From contig CAINFN010000062.1 in NCBI GenBank assembly GCA_903848125.1, forward strand, positions 1 through 34,124: a stretch of 34,124 nucleotides of DNA, given 5' to 3'. Positions 18,613 through 27,628 of the stretch are shown piece after piece (position 1 is the first letter of the stretch; every line of letters starts with the position of its first letter). The notes under the pieces were generated by a model, which searched no databases, had not been told where the DNA came from, and worked only from the letters and a program-made list of their open reading frames with translations. A program made the position numbers and the translations under genes. This DNA is from an uncultured Bacteroidota bacterium (lineage in GTDB: Bacteria; Bacteroidota; Bacteroidia; Chitinophagales; Chitinophagaceae).

Positions 18613-18948
18613 TTATCCAACTAGTTGTTCAATAAATTTATTTACTTCCTCCAGTCGATTGTAATCAACTGTGTAAAAAATAAATTTTCCTTCACGAATA
18701 GTAGATACAATACTTGCTCTTCTTAAGATGGCTAAATGTTGTGATGCTACAGATTGTTCTAATCTTAGCTTAACATAAATTTCAGTTACAGTAACTTTTT
18801 TTTGTTCGTCAATTAATTTTACAATTTGTTGACGAAGCTTATGGTTTAAAGCACGCAAAATCATTGCTGCTTTTTTGATGTGTAGTAAATCTACTTTTAA
18901 TAGACTTGCGCCATTCGCTAATTGTAATTGTGGAAGTGATTGGTTCAT
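18613..18948 (-). CDS. ArsR-family winged-helix transcriptional regulator
   Basis: ILRALNHKLRQQIVKLI ... SVASQHLAILRRASIVSTIREGKFIFYTVD; lies 2 nt upstream of the rhodanese gene in the same direction. Confidence 0.88.
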   Translation of the reverse strand: MNQSLPQLQLANGASLLKVDLLHIKKAAMILRALNHKLRQQIVKLIDEQKKVTVTEIYVKLRLEQSVASQHLAILRRASIVSTIREGKFIFYTVDYNRLEEVNKFIEQLVG

Positions 18949-19135
18949 GATATTAATTATTTGGGGGTTTTAACATCTAAAATTGCACCACAAAGCTAAT
19001 CATTTAAATTAAAATTTACTTTTTTAATAATATATAAATTCGTAGCAATTTTGATTTTGTGTATGTATTTTCTCTTTTTTCAAAATTTACTTTGACATAT
19101 TAAGGGCCCATTAAGTTTAAACCGCTTATCCTTTT

Positions 19136-19819
19136 TTAACCTTTTTTAGTGTAAAAATCTTTTAAATAAGCAGGGCTAGAGTAAGCCAGATCCTCGTAGG
19201 ACTTTTTAGCAAACTTTGATTCGGCTAATTCAATGAAATCCATTAGGTTATAGGCTACATCGCTTATATATACGTTTGGATGAGTAGTCAATTCCTTTAT
19301 TTTACTAGCACCATTTCCTATACATAAAATAGGGCCATTGGTCAATAGATTCGCAACAAAGGCTTCCTCAAGTACGATGGCTTGTTCTTCTAAGGTAATT
19401 TCTAGCGCCTGGTTAAATAGGGCACCAAATACTTCCATCCTTTTAGCGTCAATCATGGTAAAGACTTGTATTTGGTCTCCCAGGCTTTTAAACAAGGCAG
19501 TTTTGCTAGCCGCATTGGCTAAAAGGGCCAAAGTGGATAGGCCAATAAGCGGTTTTTGAAGGGCATAGGCAATTCCTTTTGCGCTAGAAAGACCCACTCT
19601 AAGTCCTGTATAGCTTCCTGGTCCCATGGTGACCACCACTGCATCTATGTTTGCAAGTGTACAATTTGCTGTAACCGCTAATTCATGAATAGTTGCTTGC
19701 ACAAAGGCGGCATGGGTATGAGGGGTTGTGTTTTCTTTACTAGCCAATACCACTCCATTTTTTGTGAATGCAATCATGGCTTTTTCGCCAGCAGTATCAA
19801 TATGAAGAAGGGTTGCCAA
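19136..19819 (-). CDS. tsaB: tRNA threonylcarbamoyladenosine biosynthesis protein TsaB
   Basis: LHIDTAGEKAMIAF, VVTMGPGSYTGLRVGLSSAKGIAYAL. The track start at 19879 is TTG; in-frame TTG at 19819 (MATLLHIDTAG) matches the usual N-terminus better. Confidence 0.88.
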   Translation of the reverse strand: MATLLHIDTAGEKAMIAFTKNGVVLASKENTTPHTHAAFVQATIHELAVTANCTLANIDAVVVTMGPGSYTGLRVGLSSAKGIAYALQKPLIGLSTLALLANAASKTALFKSLGDQIQVFTMIDAKRMEVFGALFNQALEITLEEQAIVLEEAFVANLLTNGPILCIGNGASKIKELTTHPNVYISDVAYNLMDFIELAESKFAKKSYEDLAYSSPAYLKDFYTKKG

Positions 19820-19894
19820 AATTTTAAAAGTGTTTTGCAAAAATAAGTGGTGATTTGATAGAAAAACAAGAAATTGCAATCTTAATTTAATTAT

Positions 19895-20281
19895 ATGTCA
19901 AAAGAAATTATTCAATCAAGTAAAGTGCCAGCGCCCATTGGGCCTTATAGTCAAGCAATAATTGCCAACGGATTTTTATTTGCAAGTGGTCAAGTTGCTT
20001 TTAATCCTGCTACAGGAGAATTGGTCTTGTCAGATATCCAGGCTGAAACAAGGCAAGTAATGGAAAATGTAAAAGCTATTTTAGAAGAAGCTAAATTAAG
20101 TTTTGCGCATGTTGTTAAAACTTCTATTTTCTTAAGTGATATGCAATTGTTTGCGCAAGTAAATGAAGTGTATGGCAGTTATTTTACCTCCAATTTTCCT
20201 GCACGTGAAACGGTTGCTGTTAAAACTTTGCCACGCAATGTAAATATTGAAATAAGTATTACAGCTGTTATTGAGCTATAA
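19895..20281 (+). CDS. ridA: RidA-family enamine/imine deaminase
   Basis: PAPIGPYSQAIIANGFLFASGQ; FPARETVAVKTLPRNVNIEIS. Confidence 0.93.
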   Translation: MSKEIIQSSKVPAPIGPYSQAIIANGFLFASGQVAFNPATGELVLSDIQAETRQVMENVKAILEEAKLSFAHVVKTSIFLSDMQLFAQVNEVYGSYFTSNFPARETVAVKTLPRNVNIEISITAVIEL

Positions 20282-21217
20282 TTTTATAAAGAATTGATAA
20301 TTAGTTTTAAAAACTAAACTTTCATGGGGCTTCATCATTAGAAGCCCCATTTTGTTATTAAAACAATTAGGCGCCCCGCTTAAATTTTCTATAGCTATAC
20401 TTTTTCTATCTGGTGGTATATACAATTGCAAATAAGGATAATTCATTTCAGCTTGTACCACCAATTTCATTTTGTCATTTTCTAAAACACATTCCTTTTG
20501 AGTGGGGTCTACTATAAAGCATTTGTCTAATTCTATGGCTTCTATTTTTCTAGCATGGTTAAAAGTATCGTCTTCCATCACTTGTCCAGTAGGCAATAGC
20601 TGATCGTTAAAAACCACTTTCCCTTTATTTTTAAAAGTTAAACTGCAATCATTCATAAGACTGCCAATACTAAAGTAGGGATGCCATCCATCCATCATAG
20701 GAATTGCTTGTGCTGTCTGATTTGTAATGATGGATTCAACGCTTATTTTATTATTTTTTTGTAAATGCCATTTCACAAGTATTGTGAAATTAAATGGATA
20801 GCCTTGATCAATACCCATATAGGTATGTTTCAAAATAACATAAGCACCGTGCTCGTCTGCTTGCGTGTTTTGTATAGTATATATAGCATCATATACAATT
20901 CCATGAATAGCATCCTTATTCAAATAGAATTTTTCAATTGTATAAGGCTTGCCTAAAAGCTCGTATTTGCCACTTTCCATTCGACAAGCAAAGGGCGACA
21001 TTTTAGCCCCTCTAAATCCTTGTTGTTCAAAATGGCTCCATCCATTGCTAAAATCATTTCCATGAACCAGCTGTAAAGTATTAGGTTGATGAGCTACTTG
21101 CCAACGATTCATGAGCGCCCCCTTGGTCGTAATGTCAATCACAACCCCGTTTTGGCTGTCGATTAGTTGAACTTTTTTGAAATCAAAAAGTGAAGAAACT
21201 TGAATTTCAAAGGCCAT
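20276..21217 (-). CDS. aldose 1-epimerase-family protein
   Basis: DGWHPYFSIG and the general galactose mutarotase-like pattern (NRWQVAHQ...VHG). Confidence 0.8.
   Translation of the reverse strand: MAFEIQVSSLFDFKKVQLIDSQNGVVIDITTKGALMNRWQVAHQPNTLQLVHGNDFSNGWSHFEQQGFRGAKMSPFACRMESGKYELLGKPYTIEKFYLNKDAIHGIVYDAIYTIQNTQADEHGAYVILKHTYMGIDQGYPFNFTILVKWHLQKNNKISVESIITNQTAQAIPMMDGWHPYFSIGSLMNDCSLTFKNKGKVVFNDQLLPTGQVMEDDTFNHARKIEAIELDKCFIVDPTQKECVLENDKMKLVVQAEMNYPYLQLYIPPDRKSIAIENLSGAPNCFNNKMGLLMMKPHESLVFKTNYQFFIKL
20324..20354 (+). terminator. intrinsic terminator for ridA, inside the aldose epimerase coding region
   Basis: Perfect 10-bp stem ATGGGGCTTC-atcatta-GAAGCCCCAT followed by TTTG on the + strand. 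Confidence 0.75.
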
Positions 21218-21283
21218 TTTAAATTTTGTTTGAATGGAAAATTAAAACTATTCTATTAACTTTGGTAGGTAAAGATTTTAAAT

Positions 21284-21856
21284 ATGTATAAATGTTTATT
21301 TTTTAGCTGGCTTTTTTTGTCTTTGCAGGTAAGTGGACAGCAATTTGCCAAGTATGATAGTACTATGAAAATAGGCAAAGCAGGCTATAGAGTTAGTTGC
21401 TTGAATAAATCAACAGAGTCAAATGTTTTTAACATTAGACCTGTAGGATTTAAATCTGAGGCAAGAGATGTTAGTTTAGAATTAAAAGGAAGGGTACTTG
21501 GTGCCGAAGTTGATGATTTTAATGAGGACGGCTTTCCAGATTTAGTGGTGTACATTTATGATAAGGAAAACAAAGCCAATATTTTTAGTCTTAGCTCAAA
21601 AAACAATGAAGGCGTAGAACCTATTTATTTTCCTGATATTTTTAATGACATGCAACTTTGTAAAGGTTATAGAGGCAAGGATGAATTTAAATTGGTAGAA
21701 GGGGTTTTATTTAGAAAATTCCCAATTTACGACACGGATACGGCCATCAAGGTACCCACCAATAAAGTTAGACAAATTATGTATCGTGTAGTGGCTGGTG
21801 AAAAAGGATACTTAAAATTTAAGTCCTTTAAAAACTTTGATTTAGCCGTTCAATAA
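21284..21856 (+). CDS. secreted protein with FG-GAP/VCBS-like calcium-binding motif
   Basis: Signal peptide; DDFNEDGFPDLVVYIYD motif. Confidence 0.6.
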   Translation: MYKCLFFSWLFLSLQVSGQQFAKYDSTMKIGKAGYRVSCLNKSTESNVFNIRPVGFKSEARDVSLELKGRVLGAEVDDFNEDGFPDLVVYIYDKENKANIFSLSSKNNEGVEPIYFPDIFNDMQLCKGYRGKDEFKLVEGVLFRKFPIYDTDTAIKVPTNKVRQIMYRVVAGEKGYLKFKSFKNFDLAVQ

Positions 21857-21872
21857 TTTAATGCACAAAAAC

Positions 21873-24071
21873 TTATTGTCCACTGGTGATGACAATTTTA
21901 CCCACGCCTTTTTCATTGCCAGCATCATCTCTTACAAACACTAAGTAAATTCCGGAAGCCACTTTACTCCCTTCGTAGGTTTTACCATTCCAAATAGCTT
22001 GTCCTCCTAATGCACGTGTTTCATAAACCAATCTGCCATTTAATTCTGTAATTTTTACTATCGCATTTTCTACCAATCCTCTAAAAGCGATAGGACCATT
22101 GTATCCTGGCGCAACAGGGTTGGGGTAAATGTCAATATCATTTTGTGTAGTTGCACCAGTAGTAGCGCTGCCCCTATAACTTACCATTTCATTATTGGTA
22201 TTAAAAAAAACCTCTCCTTCATTGGGGTCAATCATTATTTGTAATAGGGTATCACTTGGAAGTGGGCTGTTGTCTTTGGTAAAATGCTCAATAATGGTTC
22301 TACCGTCCGCACTTAATAACCAGGCCCCATTATTGGTTCCAATCCATTTTCTATTGGCCCCGTCTACTGCCATACAATTCACTATTTCTTTTTGAAATAG
22401 GAAGCCAATAAATCCATTGGTATTTTTTATGGGTGGTAAATAAGCATCACAGATTTCTTTTGAAATATCACCGCAATTAAAGATGCCAATCCCATTGTCC
22501 GTTCCCACCCAAATGGAACCCTCCTTGTCTTCTACCATGCTTGTCACATTGGTACTTGGTAAATTACCACTTGATTTAGCAGTGGTTAATTGTTTCCATA
22601 CTTCAGTTGGATACACTTCATTGGATTGGTATAAGTAGATCCCTTGATTTTGTGGTGCAATCATCCAAATTTGTCCTTGCTTACTTACAAGCATTTTATT
22701 TAAACCTGATTTAATAAATTGATTTGGAGGAGTGAATAATTTCCAAGCATTGTCTTTTTTTTGTAAAAGACCTTGCCCATCTAATACTACCCATAAATTT
22801 CCAATGGTACTAAATTGAAGATCCTTGTAGACTCCGTTTAAATTTAATGGAGTTATTGTTTCAAAATTTGTATTGCTTGTAGTAGCGTGCAATAAACCAT
22901 TATTAGTGGTCAACCACCAACTTTCATCTTTTGGATCAACGGTGCTGGCAATACAAATAGGTAAGTTAATATTGTTGCTATTTTTTAGGTAATTTTTCCA
23001 ACCTGTGCTTGAATAAGTACTAAAGCCATTGGCATTCCCACTAAATGGGGCTAGTAAGACTTTATCGTTGATGAAAGATTTTCCTTTTATATTTTCAATG
23101 GGACCGCCTAAAGTGGTCCATTGGCTGGTTGTATTTTTAAGTAACAATCCATTGCTACTATCTGCTACCCAATAATCATTTTGATTAACTAGTAGTTCCA
23201 TTGGGTGGTCAAGTATGGTTGAATCTATTAGTACAGTAGTACTTTTATCTGCATTGAGTTGAAGTAGAGCGCCTTTGTTTACATAGTTTACGGCAAGCAG
23301 AAATATACCTTCCTTTGTAATATTCACTTGTTTTATAGTACCTATCTTATTTTTTAGGATAGGGTCGGTGAATGGGAATTGATATACATTCTCCTTATTG
23401 TAAACAGCAATGATACTAGTATTGCTGTTTATTTTATTTAGACCAAATTTTTTGTAGGGTTCAAAAAAATGCCATCCATCTGAGACAATCCAATTGTTTT
23501 TTAATGGACAGCTAAACAAACCCTCTTCTGTTATTGCATATAAACTATCTTTAGTAATTGTAGTTTGATAGGTGAGGGTTGGCTGCCTATTGTTGTTGGG
23601 GAACCAAGTATCTTTTACTTCATGCTTTACTAAGTCTACCACAACAATTCCAAAATTGGTTGAAACTAATGCCCACTGATTTAATATTTGAATGTCATTA
23701 ATTTTCTTATTGCCATATAAGTTAGAAATAGCGATATCATTCACATTAAAAACTTGATCCCCTTTTAAAATATCAATATTGCTATTGTTGTAAGCAATCA
23801 CCAATTGTTGATTTAAAGCGTCCCAGGCCATAGCGGCAATACCCACTTCATTTAATCCAGTTGATTTTCCAAACAACTCAACTTGTTTCTTACTATCTAT
23901 GCTAAATACTTGGCCTCTACTTGCTCCATAAATTTTATCTCCTTTTACAATATGAAAGATGCTTTTATTATTGTAATGTTCTCTCCATTGGCCTATTGGC
24001 CCTAACGTATTTTGGCTATTGGCAAATATCGTTTGGCTTAATAATGCAAATAATAGAATGGATCTAAACAT
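21873..24071 (-). CDS. porZ: PorZ-like beta-propeller protein with C-terminal T9SS sorting domain
   Basis: Signal peptide, WREHYNNKSIFHIVKGDKIYGASRGQVFSID start, propeller repeats (SIWVGTDNGIGIFN, KWIGTNNGAWLLS), C-terminal IDIYPNPV...ASGIYLVFV type-A CTD pattern. Confidence 0.72.
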   Translation of the reverse strand: MFRSILLFALLSQTIFANSQNTLGPIGQWREHYNNKSIFHIVKGDKIYGASRGQVFSIDSKKQVELFGKSTGLNEVGIAAMAWDALNQQLVIAYNNSNIDILKGDQVFNVNDIAISNLYGNKKINDIQILNQWALVSTNFGIVVVDLVKHEVKDTWFPNNNRQPTLTYQTTITKDSLYAITEEGLFSCPLKNNWIVSDGWHFFEPYKKFGLNKINSNTSIIAVYNKENVYQFPFTDPILKNKIGTIKQVNITKEGIFLLAVNYVNKGALLQLNADKSTTVLIDSTILDHPMELLVNQNDYWVADSSNGLLLKNTTSQWTTLGGPIENIKGKSFINDKVLLAPFSGNANGFSTYSSTGWKNYLKNSNNINLPICIASTVDPKDESWWLTTNNGLLHATTSNTNFETITPLNLNGVYKDLQFSTIGNLWVVLDGQGLLQKKDNAWKLFTPPNQFIKSGLNKMLVSKQGQIWMIAPQNQGIYLYQSNEVYPTEVWKQLTTAKSSGNLPSTNVTSMVEDKEGSIWVGTDNGIGIFNCGDISKEICDAYLPPIKNTNGFIGFLFQKEIVNCMAVDGANRKWIGTNNGAWLLSADGRTIIEHFTKDNSPLPSDTLLQIMIDPNEGEVFFNTNNEMVSYRGSATTGATTQNDIDIYPNPVAPGYNGPIAFRGLVENAIVKITELNGRLVYETRALGGQAIWNGKTYEGSKVASGIYLVFVRDDAGNEKGVGKIVITSGQ

Positions 24072-24075
24072 TTGA

Positions 24076-26940
24076 TTATTTTATGGCAGCATAAATTCGC
24101 TCCTGAATTTTAGACCTCATGTTTAAGGCATTGTACACTTTACTATTCCTTGTTGGATACACTCTATTTGACAGGAAAATAAATAATAGCTGATTATCAG
24201 GATCAGCCCAAACGCAAGTGCCTGTAAATCCAGTATGGCCAAAAGTGCTAGGAGAAGCACTTAAGCAAGGGTAGGGATCTTTAAGGGAAGCGTTATTTTT
24301 TTCTGGCTTATCAAATCCGAGCCCTCTGCGACTTTTATCAGTTTGGTAGGAAGTGAAAAGATCAACGGTGTTCGGTTGAAAATAAGTTTGTCCTTGCCAT
24401 TGACCTTTGTTCATCAACATCAAATACAATTTAGCTAAGTCGGTGGTATTGCCAAATAAGCCAGCATGCCCTGCTATACCTCCAAACACAGATGCGCCTT
24501 CGTCGTGTACTGATCCTTGTATTAATTCATGACGATAATAATCATCTATTTCTGTAGCAGCAATTTTATCAACGCTGGTTTTTTCTAGGGGTAAAAAACC
24601 AGTAGCTTTCATACCTAAGGGGCCATAAATATTTTGAGTAGTATATTCATTGAGTGACATGCCTGATACTTGTTCAACGATAGCGCCTAAAAAGATAAAA
24701 TCATTGTCGCTGTAAACATATTTACCTGCGGTGGTAATAGGGCTCGCTAAAATTTTATTATGAATGCTATCTATCCAACTATCTATTAAGTATTTAGTAG
24801 GCGTCATCATTTGGTGATGCGTATTGTCGGGCGTAGGGCTTACCATGCCTGGTAAAAATTTACCCTCTTTGTCCATTAAAAATTCATAAAATTTAATAAA
24901 AGGAAAAAGTCCAGCTTGATGCAATAGTAAATCTTTGAGTGTTATTTTTTCTTTGTCATTCCCTTTTACCCAGGGTAAATAATCTCCAATGGTTTTATCG
25001 ATAGATACCTTGCCTTCTTCTACTAATTTCATAATAGAAACTGTGGTAGCACTAGTTTTAGTCATGGAGGCTAAATCATACACTGTTTCTAAGGATACTT
25101 TTGCAGAGCCTTCGCCAGCTACCTGCCCAAAGGCTTTGTTAAAAATTATTTTATTATTTTTTGCTACTAAGATCTGACAACCTGGTATGGCTTTCCTTTC
25201 AATAGCGTCCAGTGCTATAGAATCTATAAACATTAATTTTTCGCTGTATACATTAGGTTCTGTTTTGGCAATAGCATTGTCGATTGTTGGGCCATACAAT
25301 AGACTATCACTAATGCTGACAGGTAATTGGCCTGTTGCTTGTGTTTTTCCTTCGAGCCATTGCATTACAGCTTCTTGTGTATAGCTATTGTCTTCGTAGG
25401 CAAATAAAATATTGTCAATATTTTTGAAGTTAGCAACCGCGTATGGGTTACCAAAAATCATTCGCATCCAATGATTGGATTGAGTCTCGTTAATAAAATT
25501 AATAATTGAACTAGGTAGCTCAAAATTGTTAGCAGGTTTTTTACTATAATTGTGAAGTCCAACAATTACTTGATCAAATTGAGTAAGACTATTTTTTAAA
25601 TTAGGTAAATTATTACTGTCTTTGGCATTTATATAAAATATAGTGGCTTGGTATTTTTCTTCCAATGCCTTAGTAATTACATTAGGTGTTGCTAAATTAA
25701 AAGCCAAGTAAGCTATTTTTTTATGTGCAGCAAGATAGGGCTGTGGTAAAGTACCTCTTATAAAAGTTAATGATTGCTTAGCCATTTGACTTTTGATACT
25801 TCCTACTGATTTATTTAAATCAAAAATTAAATTGGTGGTATCAATGGGTGTAAATTGACTTAAACCATATTTGTATTTTGCTGTCAATACTTTTTTAACA
25901 CTAGCATTAATATTTTTCTTGCTCAATCTTCCTTCTTTAATAGCGGCCCTCACTTTTTGAATAGATTGCTCAATATCTCCAGGCAAGCATAGCATATCAT
26001 TTCCTGCTAATAGTGCTTGCACAGATGCTTCTCCAGCAGGATAATAATTACTAATGGCTTTCATATCTAAAGCATCAGTAACGGCAAGTCCTTTAAATCC
26101 TAATTCATTTTTTAATAAACCATTGATGGCTAAGGAAGATAAGGAAGTGGGGTATTTTGGAGTGCTATCTATAATAGGTACCGATAAATGCGCTACCATC
26201 ACTGAACCAATTCCAGCGCCTATTAAAGCCTTGAAAGGGGCCAGTTCCATTTCGTCTAATGCGGCTCTTGTTTTGTTAATGACTGGTAAATCTAAATGGG
26301 AATCAACAGAAACATCACCATGCCCGGGAAAATGTTTTGCAGTAGCCATGACACCATTTTCTTGCAATCCTTGCATATAAGCAATACTATGTTGTACGAC
26401 TCTTTCTTTATTTTGTCCAAAGCTGCGGTCATTAATGACAGGATTCGCTGGATTGTTATTGATATCCGCTACTGGCGCATAATTAATTTGTATGCCTAAT
26501 CTTTTACATTGTTCTGCTACCGCTAAACCCATTTGATACATTAATTGAGAAGAGGAAATGGCGCCTAAAGAAAGTTGTCTTGGAAACATTTCTACACTAT
26601 CTAAACGCATTCCTACGCCCCACTCTGCATCCATAGCTATAAAAAGAGGGGTCTTCACCAATGATTGATAATAATTGGTTTGAAGTGCTTCTCTTACAGG
26701 GCCTCCCTGAAAAAAACACAATCCACCAATATTGTATTTTTTAATTACTTCACTTAAGCTATCTTTTTTTGCTTCACTCCAATTACTATGTGCTCTTAGC
26801 ACCATGAGTTGAGCAATTTTTTCGTTTAAAGAAAGTGATGCAAATTGTTTGCGTACCCATTTTTTTTCTGCACTAGATTGGCTCATTCCACTTAGCGCAA
26901 TTAAACCTAATAGACAAGCCAACAATACTATTTTTTTCAT
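24076..26940 (-). CDS. GH3 NagZ-like glycosidase fused to class C beta-lactamase-type serine hydrolase
   Basis: N-terminal KHFPGHGDVSVDSHLDLP and VTDALDMKAIS (GH3); C-terminal SMTKTSATTVSIMKL (SxxK) and YSDNDFIFLGAIVEQVSG (YxN). Confidence 0.9.
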   Translation of the reverse strand: MKKIVLLACLLGLIALSGMSQSSAEKKWVRKQFASLSLNEKIAQLMVLRAHSNWSEAKKDSLSEVIKKYNIGGLCFFQGGPVREALQTNYYQSLVKTPLFIAMDAEWGVGMRLDSVEMFPRQLSLGAISSSQLMYQMGLAVAEQCKRLGIQINYAPVADINNNPANPVINDRSFGQNKERVVQHSIAYMQGLQENGVMATAKHFPGHGDVSVDSHLDLPVINKTRAALDEMELAPFKALIGAGIGSVMVAHLSVPIIDSTPKYPTSLSSLAINGLLKNELGFKGLAVTDALDMKAISNYYPAGEASVQALLAGNDMLCLPGDIEQSIQKVRAAIKEGRLSKKNINASVKKVLTAKYKYGLSQFTPIDTTNLIFDLNKSVGSIKSQMAKQSLTFIRGTLPQPYLAAHKKIAYLAFNLATPNVITKALEEKYQATIFYINAKDSNNLPNLKNSLTQFDQVIVGLHNYSKKPANNFELPSSIINFINETQSNHWMRMIFGNPYAVANFKNIDNILFAYEDNSYTQEAVMQWLEGKTQATGQLPVSISDSLLYGPTIDNAIAKTEPNVYSEKLMFIDSIALDAIERKAIPGCQILVAKNNKIIFNKAFGQVAGEGSAKVSLETVYDLASMTKTSATTVSIMKLVEEGKVSIDKTIGDYLPWVKGNDKEKITLKDLLLHQAGLFPFIKFYEFLMDKEGKFLPGMVSPTPDNTHHQMMTPTKYLIDSWIDSIHNKILASPITTAGKYVYSDNDFIFLGAIVEQVSGMSLNEYTTQNIYGPLGMKATGFLPLEKTSVDKIAATEIDDYYRHELIQGSVHDEGASVFGGIAGHAGLFGNTTDLAKLYLMLMNKGQWQGQTYFQPNTVDLFTSYQTDKSRRGLGFDKPEKNNASLKDPYPCLSASPSTFGHTGFTGTCVWADPDNQLLFIFLSNRVYPTRNSKVYNALNMRSKIQERIYAAIK

Positions 26941-27006
26941 TTTTATTTTTTTTAAGCCATTTAATTTAAATGTCTCCGCACCTCTTGCAATTTAAGCATA
27001 AAAAAA

Positions 27007-27034
27007 AACTTACCCTAGGTTGAGTAAGTTTTTT
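27007..27034. terminator. bidirectional intrinsic terminator
   Basis: AACTTAC-cctaggttga-GTAAGTT flanked by A-run and T-run; downstream of the minus-strand DUF5606 gene. Confidence 0.7.
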
Positions 27035-27120
27035 ATATAAGTTAGGTGAGGGAAATTTAAAGGAGTGTGACTCTTGTATCAGCAAAGGCCGAATAGTTTT
27101 ACTCTGTCATCAGAAAAGGC

Positions 27121-27534
27121 CTATGCCTTTTCTTCTTCTTCTTCATCTACTTCTGGTAAAGTAGGAGTAACCTCGTGCTTTTGAAGTTGTGCAAACCATT
27201 TAATCATTTTTTTCATATCACTTGGATAAACACGCTCAAAGTCCATTTTAGGATATACTTTTTTAAAGTAGGCTTGTATTAATTTGGCGTCCTTGTCATT
27301 AGGCAGGGCCTCTTTTGATTTCCCCATTTCGATAAAAACAGATGCTAAAAACACGTTTTCATGGGTGGTAAATACTTCAATACTCTCTAAATGAGAGAAT
27401 TGGTGAGCTCTAGAACTAATAAATTGAGTACTATCGTTTTCTATAGATTTGGCAATAGCGCCATCGCTTTTGCTGGTTAATAATTCAAATAATCCAGACT
27501 TGCCAGACACGGCGATCAATTTGCTGTATTCCAT
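27121..27534 (-). CDS. DUF5606-family protein
   Basis: MEYSKLIAVSGKSGLFELLTSKSDGAIAKSIE, a Bacteroidota-restricted family pattern recalled from knowledge; acidic C-terminal tail. Confidence 0.75.
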   Translation of the reverse strand: MEYSKLIAVSGKSGLFELLTSKSDGAIAKSIENDSTQFISSRAHQFSHLESIEVFTTHENVFLASVFIEMGKSKEALPNDKDAKLIQAYFKKVYPKMDFERVYPSDMKKMIKWFAQLQKHEVTPTLPEVDEEEEEKA

Positions 27535-27628
27535 AAGTGCGCTAAGGTTTTTTACGGGCGCAAATTACTGAAAAACACCCAATTTTCGTTTTTTAAACTA
27601 CCTTTGTTTATCATTAAAAATCAAGGAT

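Noticed and set aside
20301-20317. TTAGTTTT-A-AAAACTAA inverted repeat near ridA
   Set aside because: A/T-only symmetry in an AT-rich genome, within epimerase coding; likely chance.
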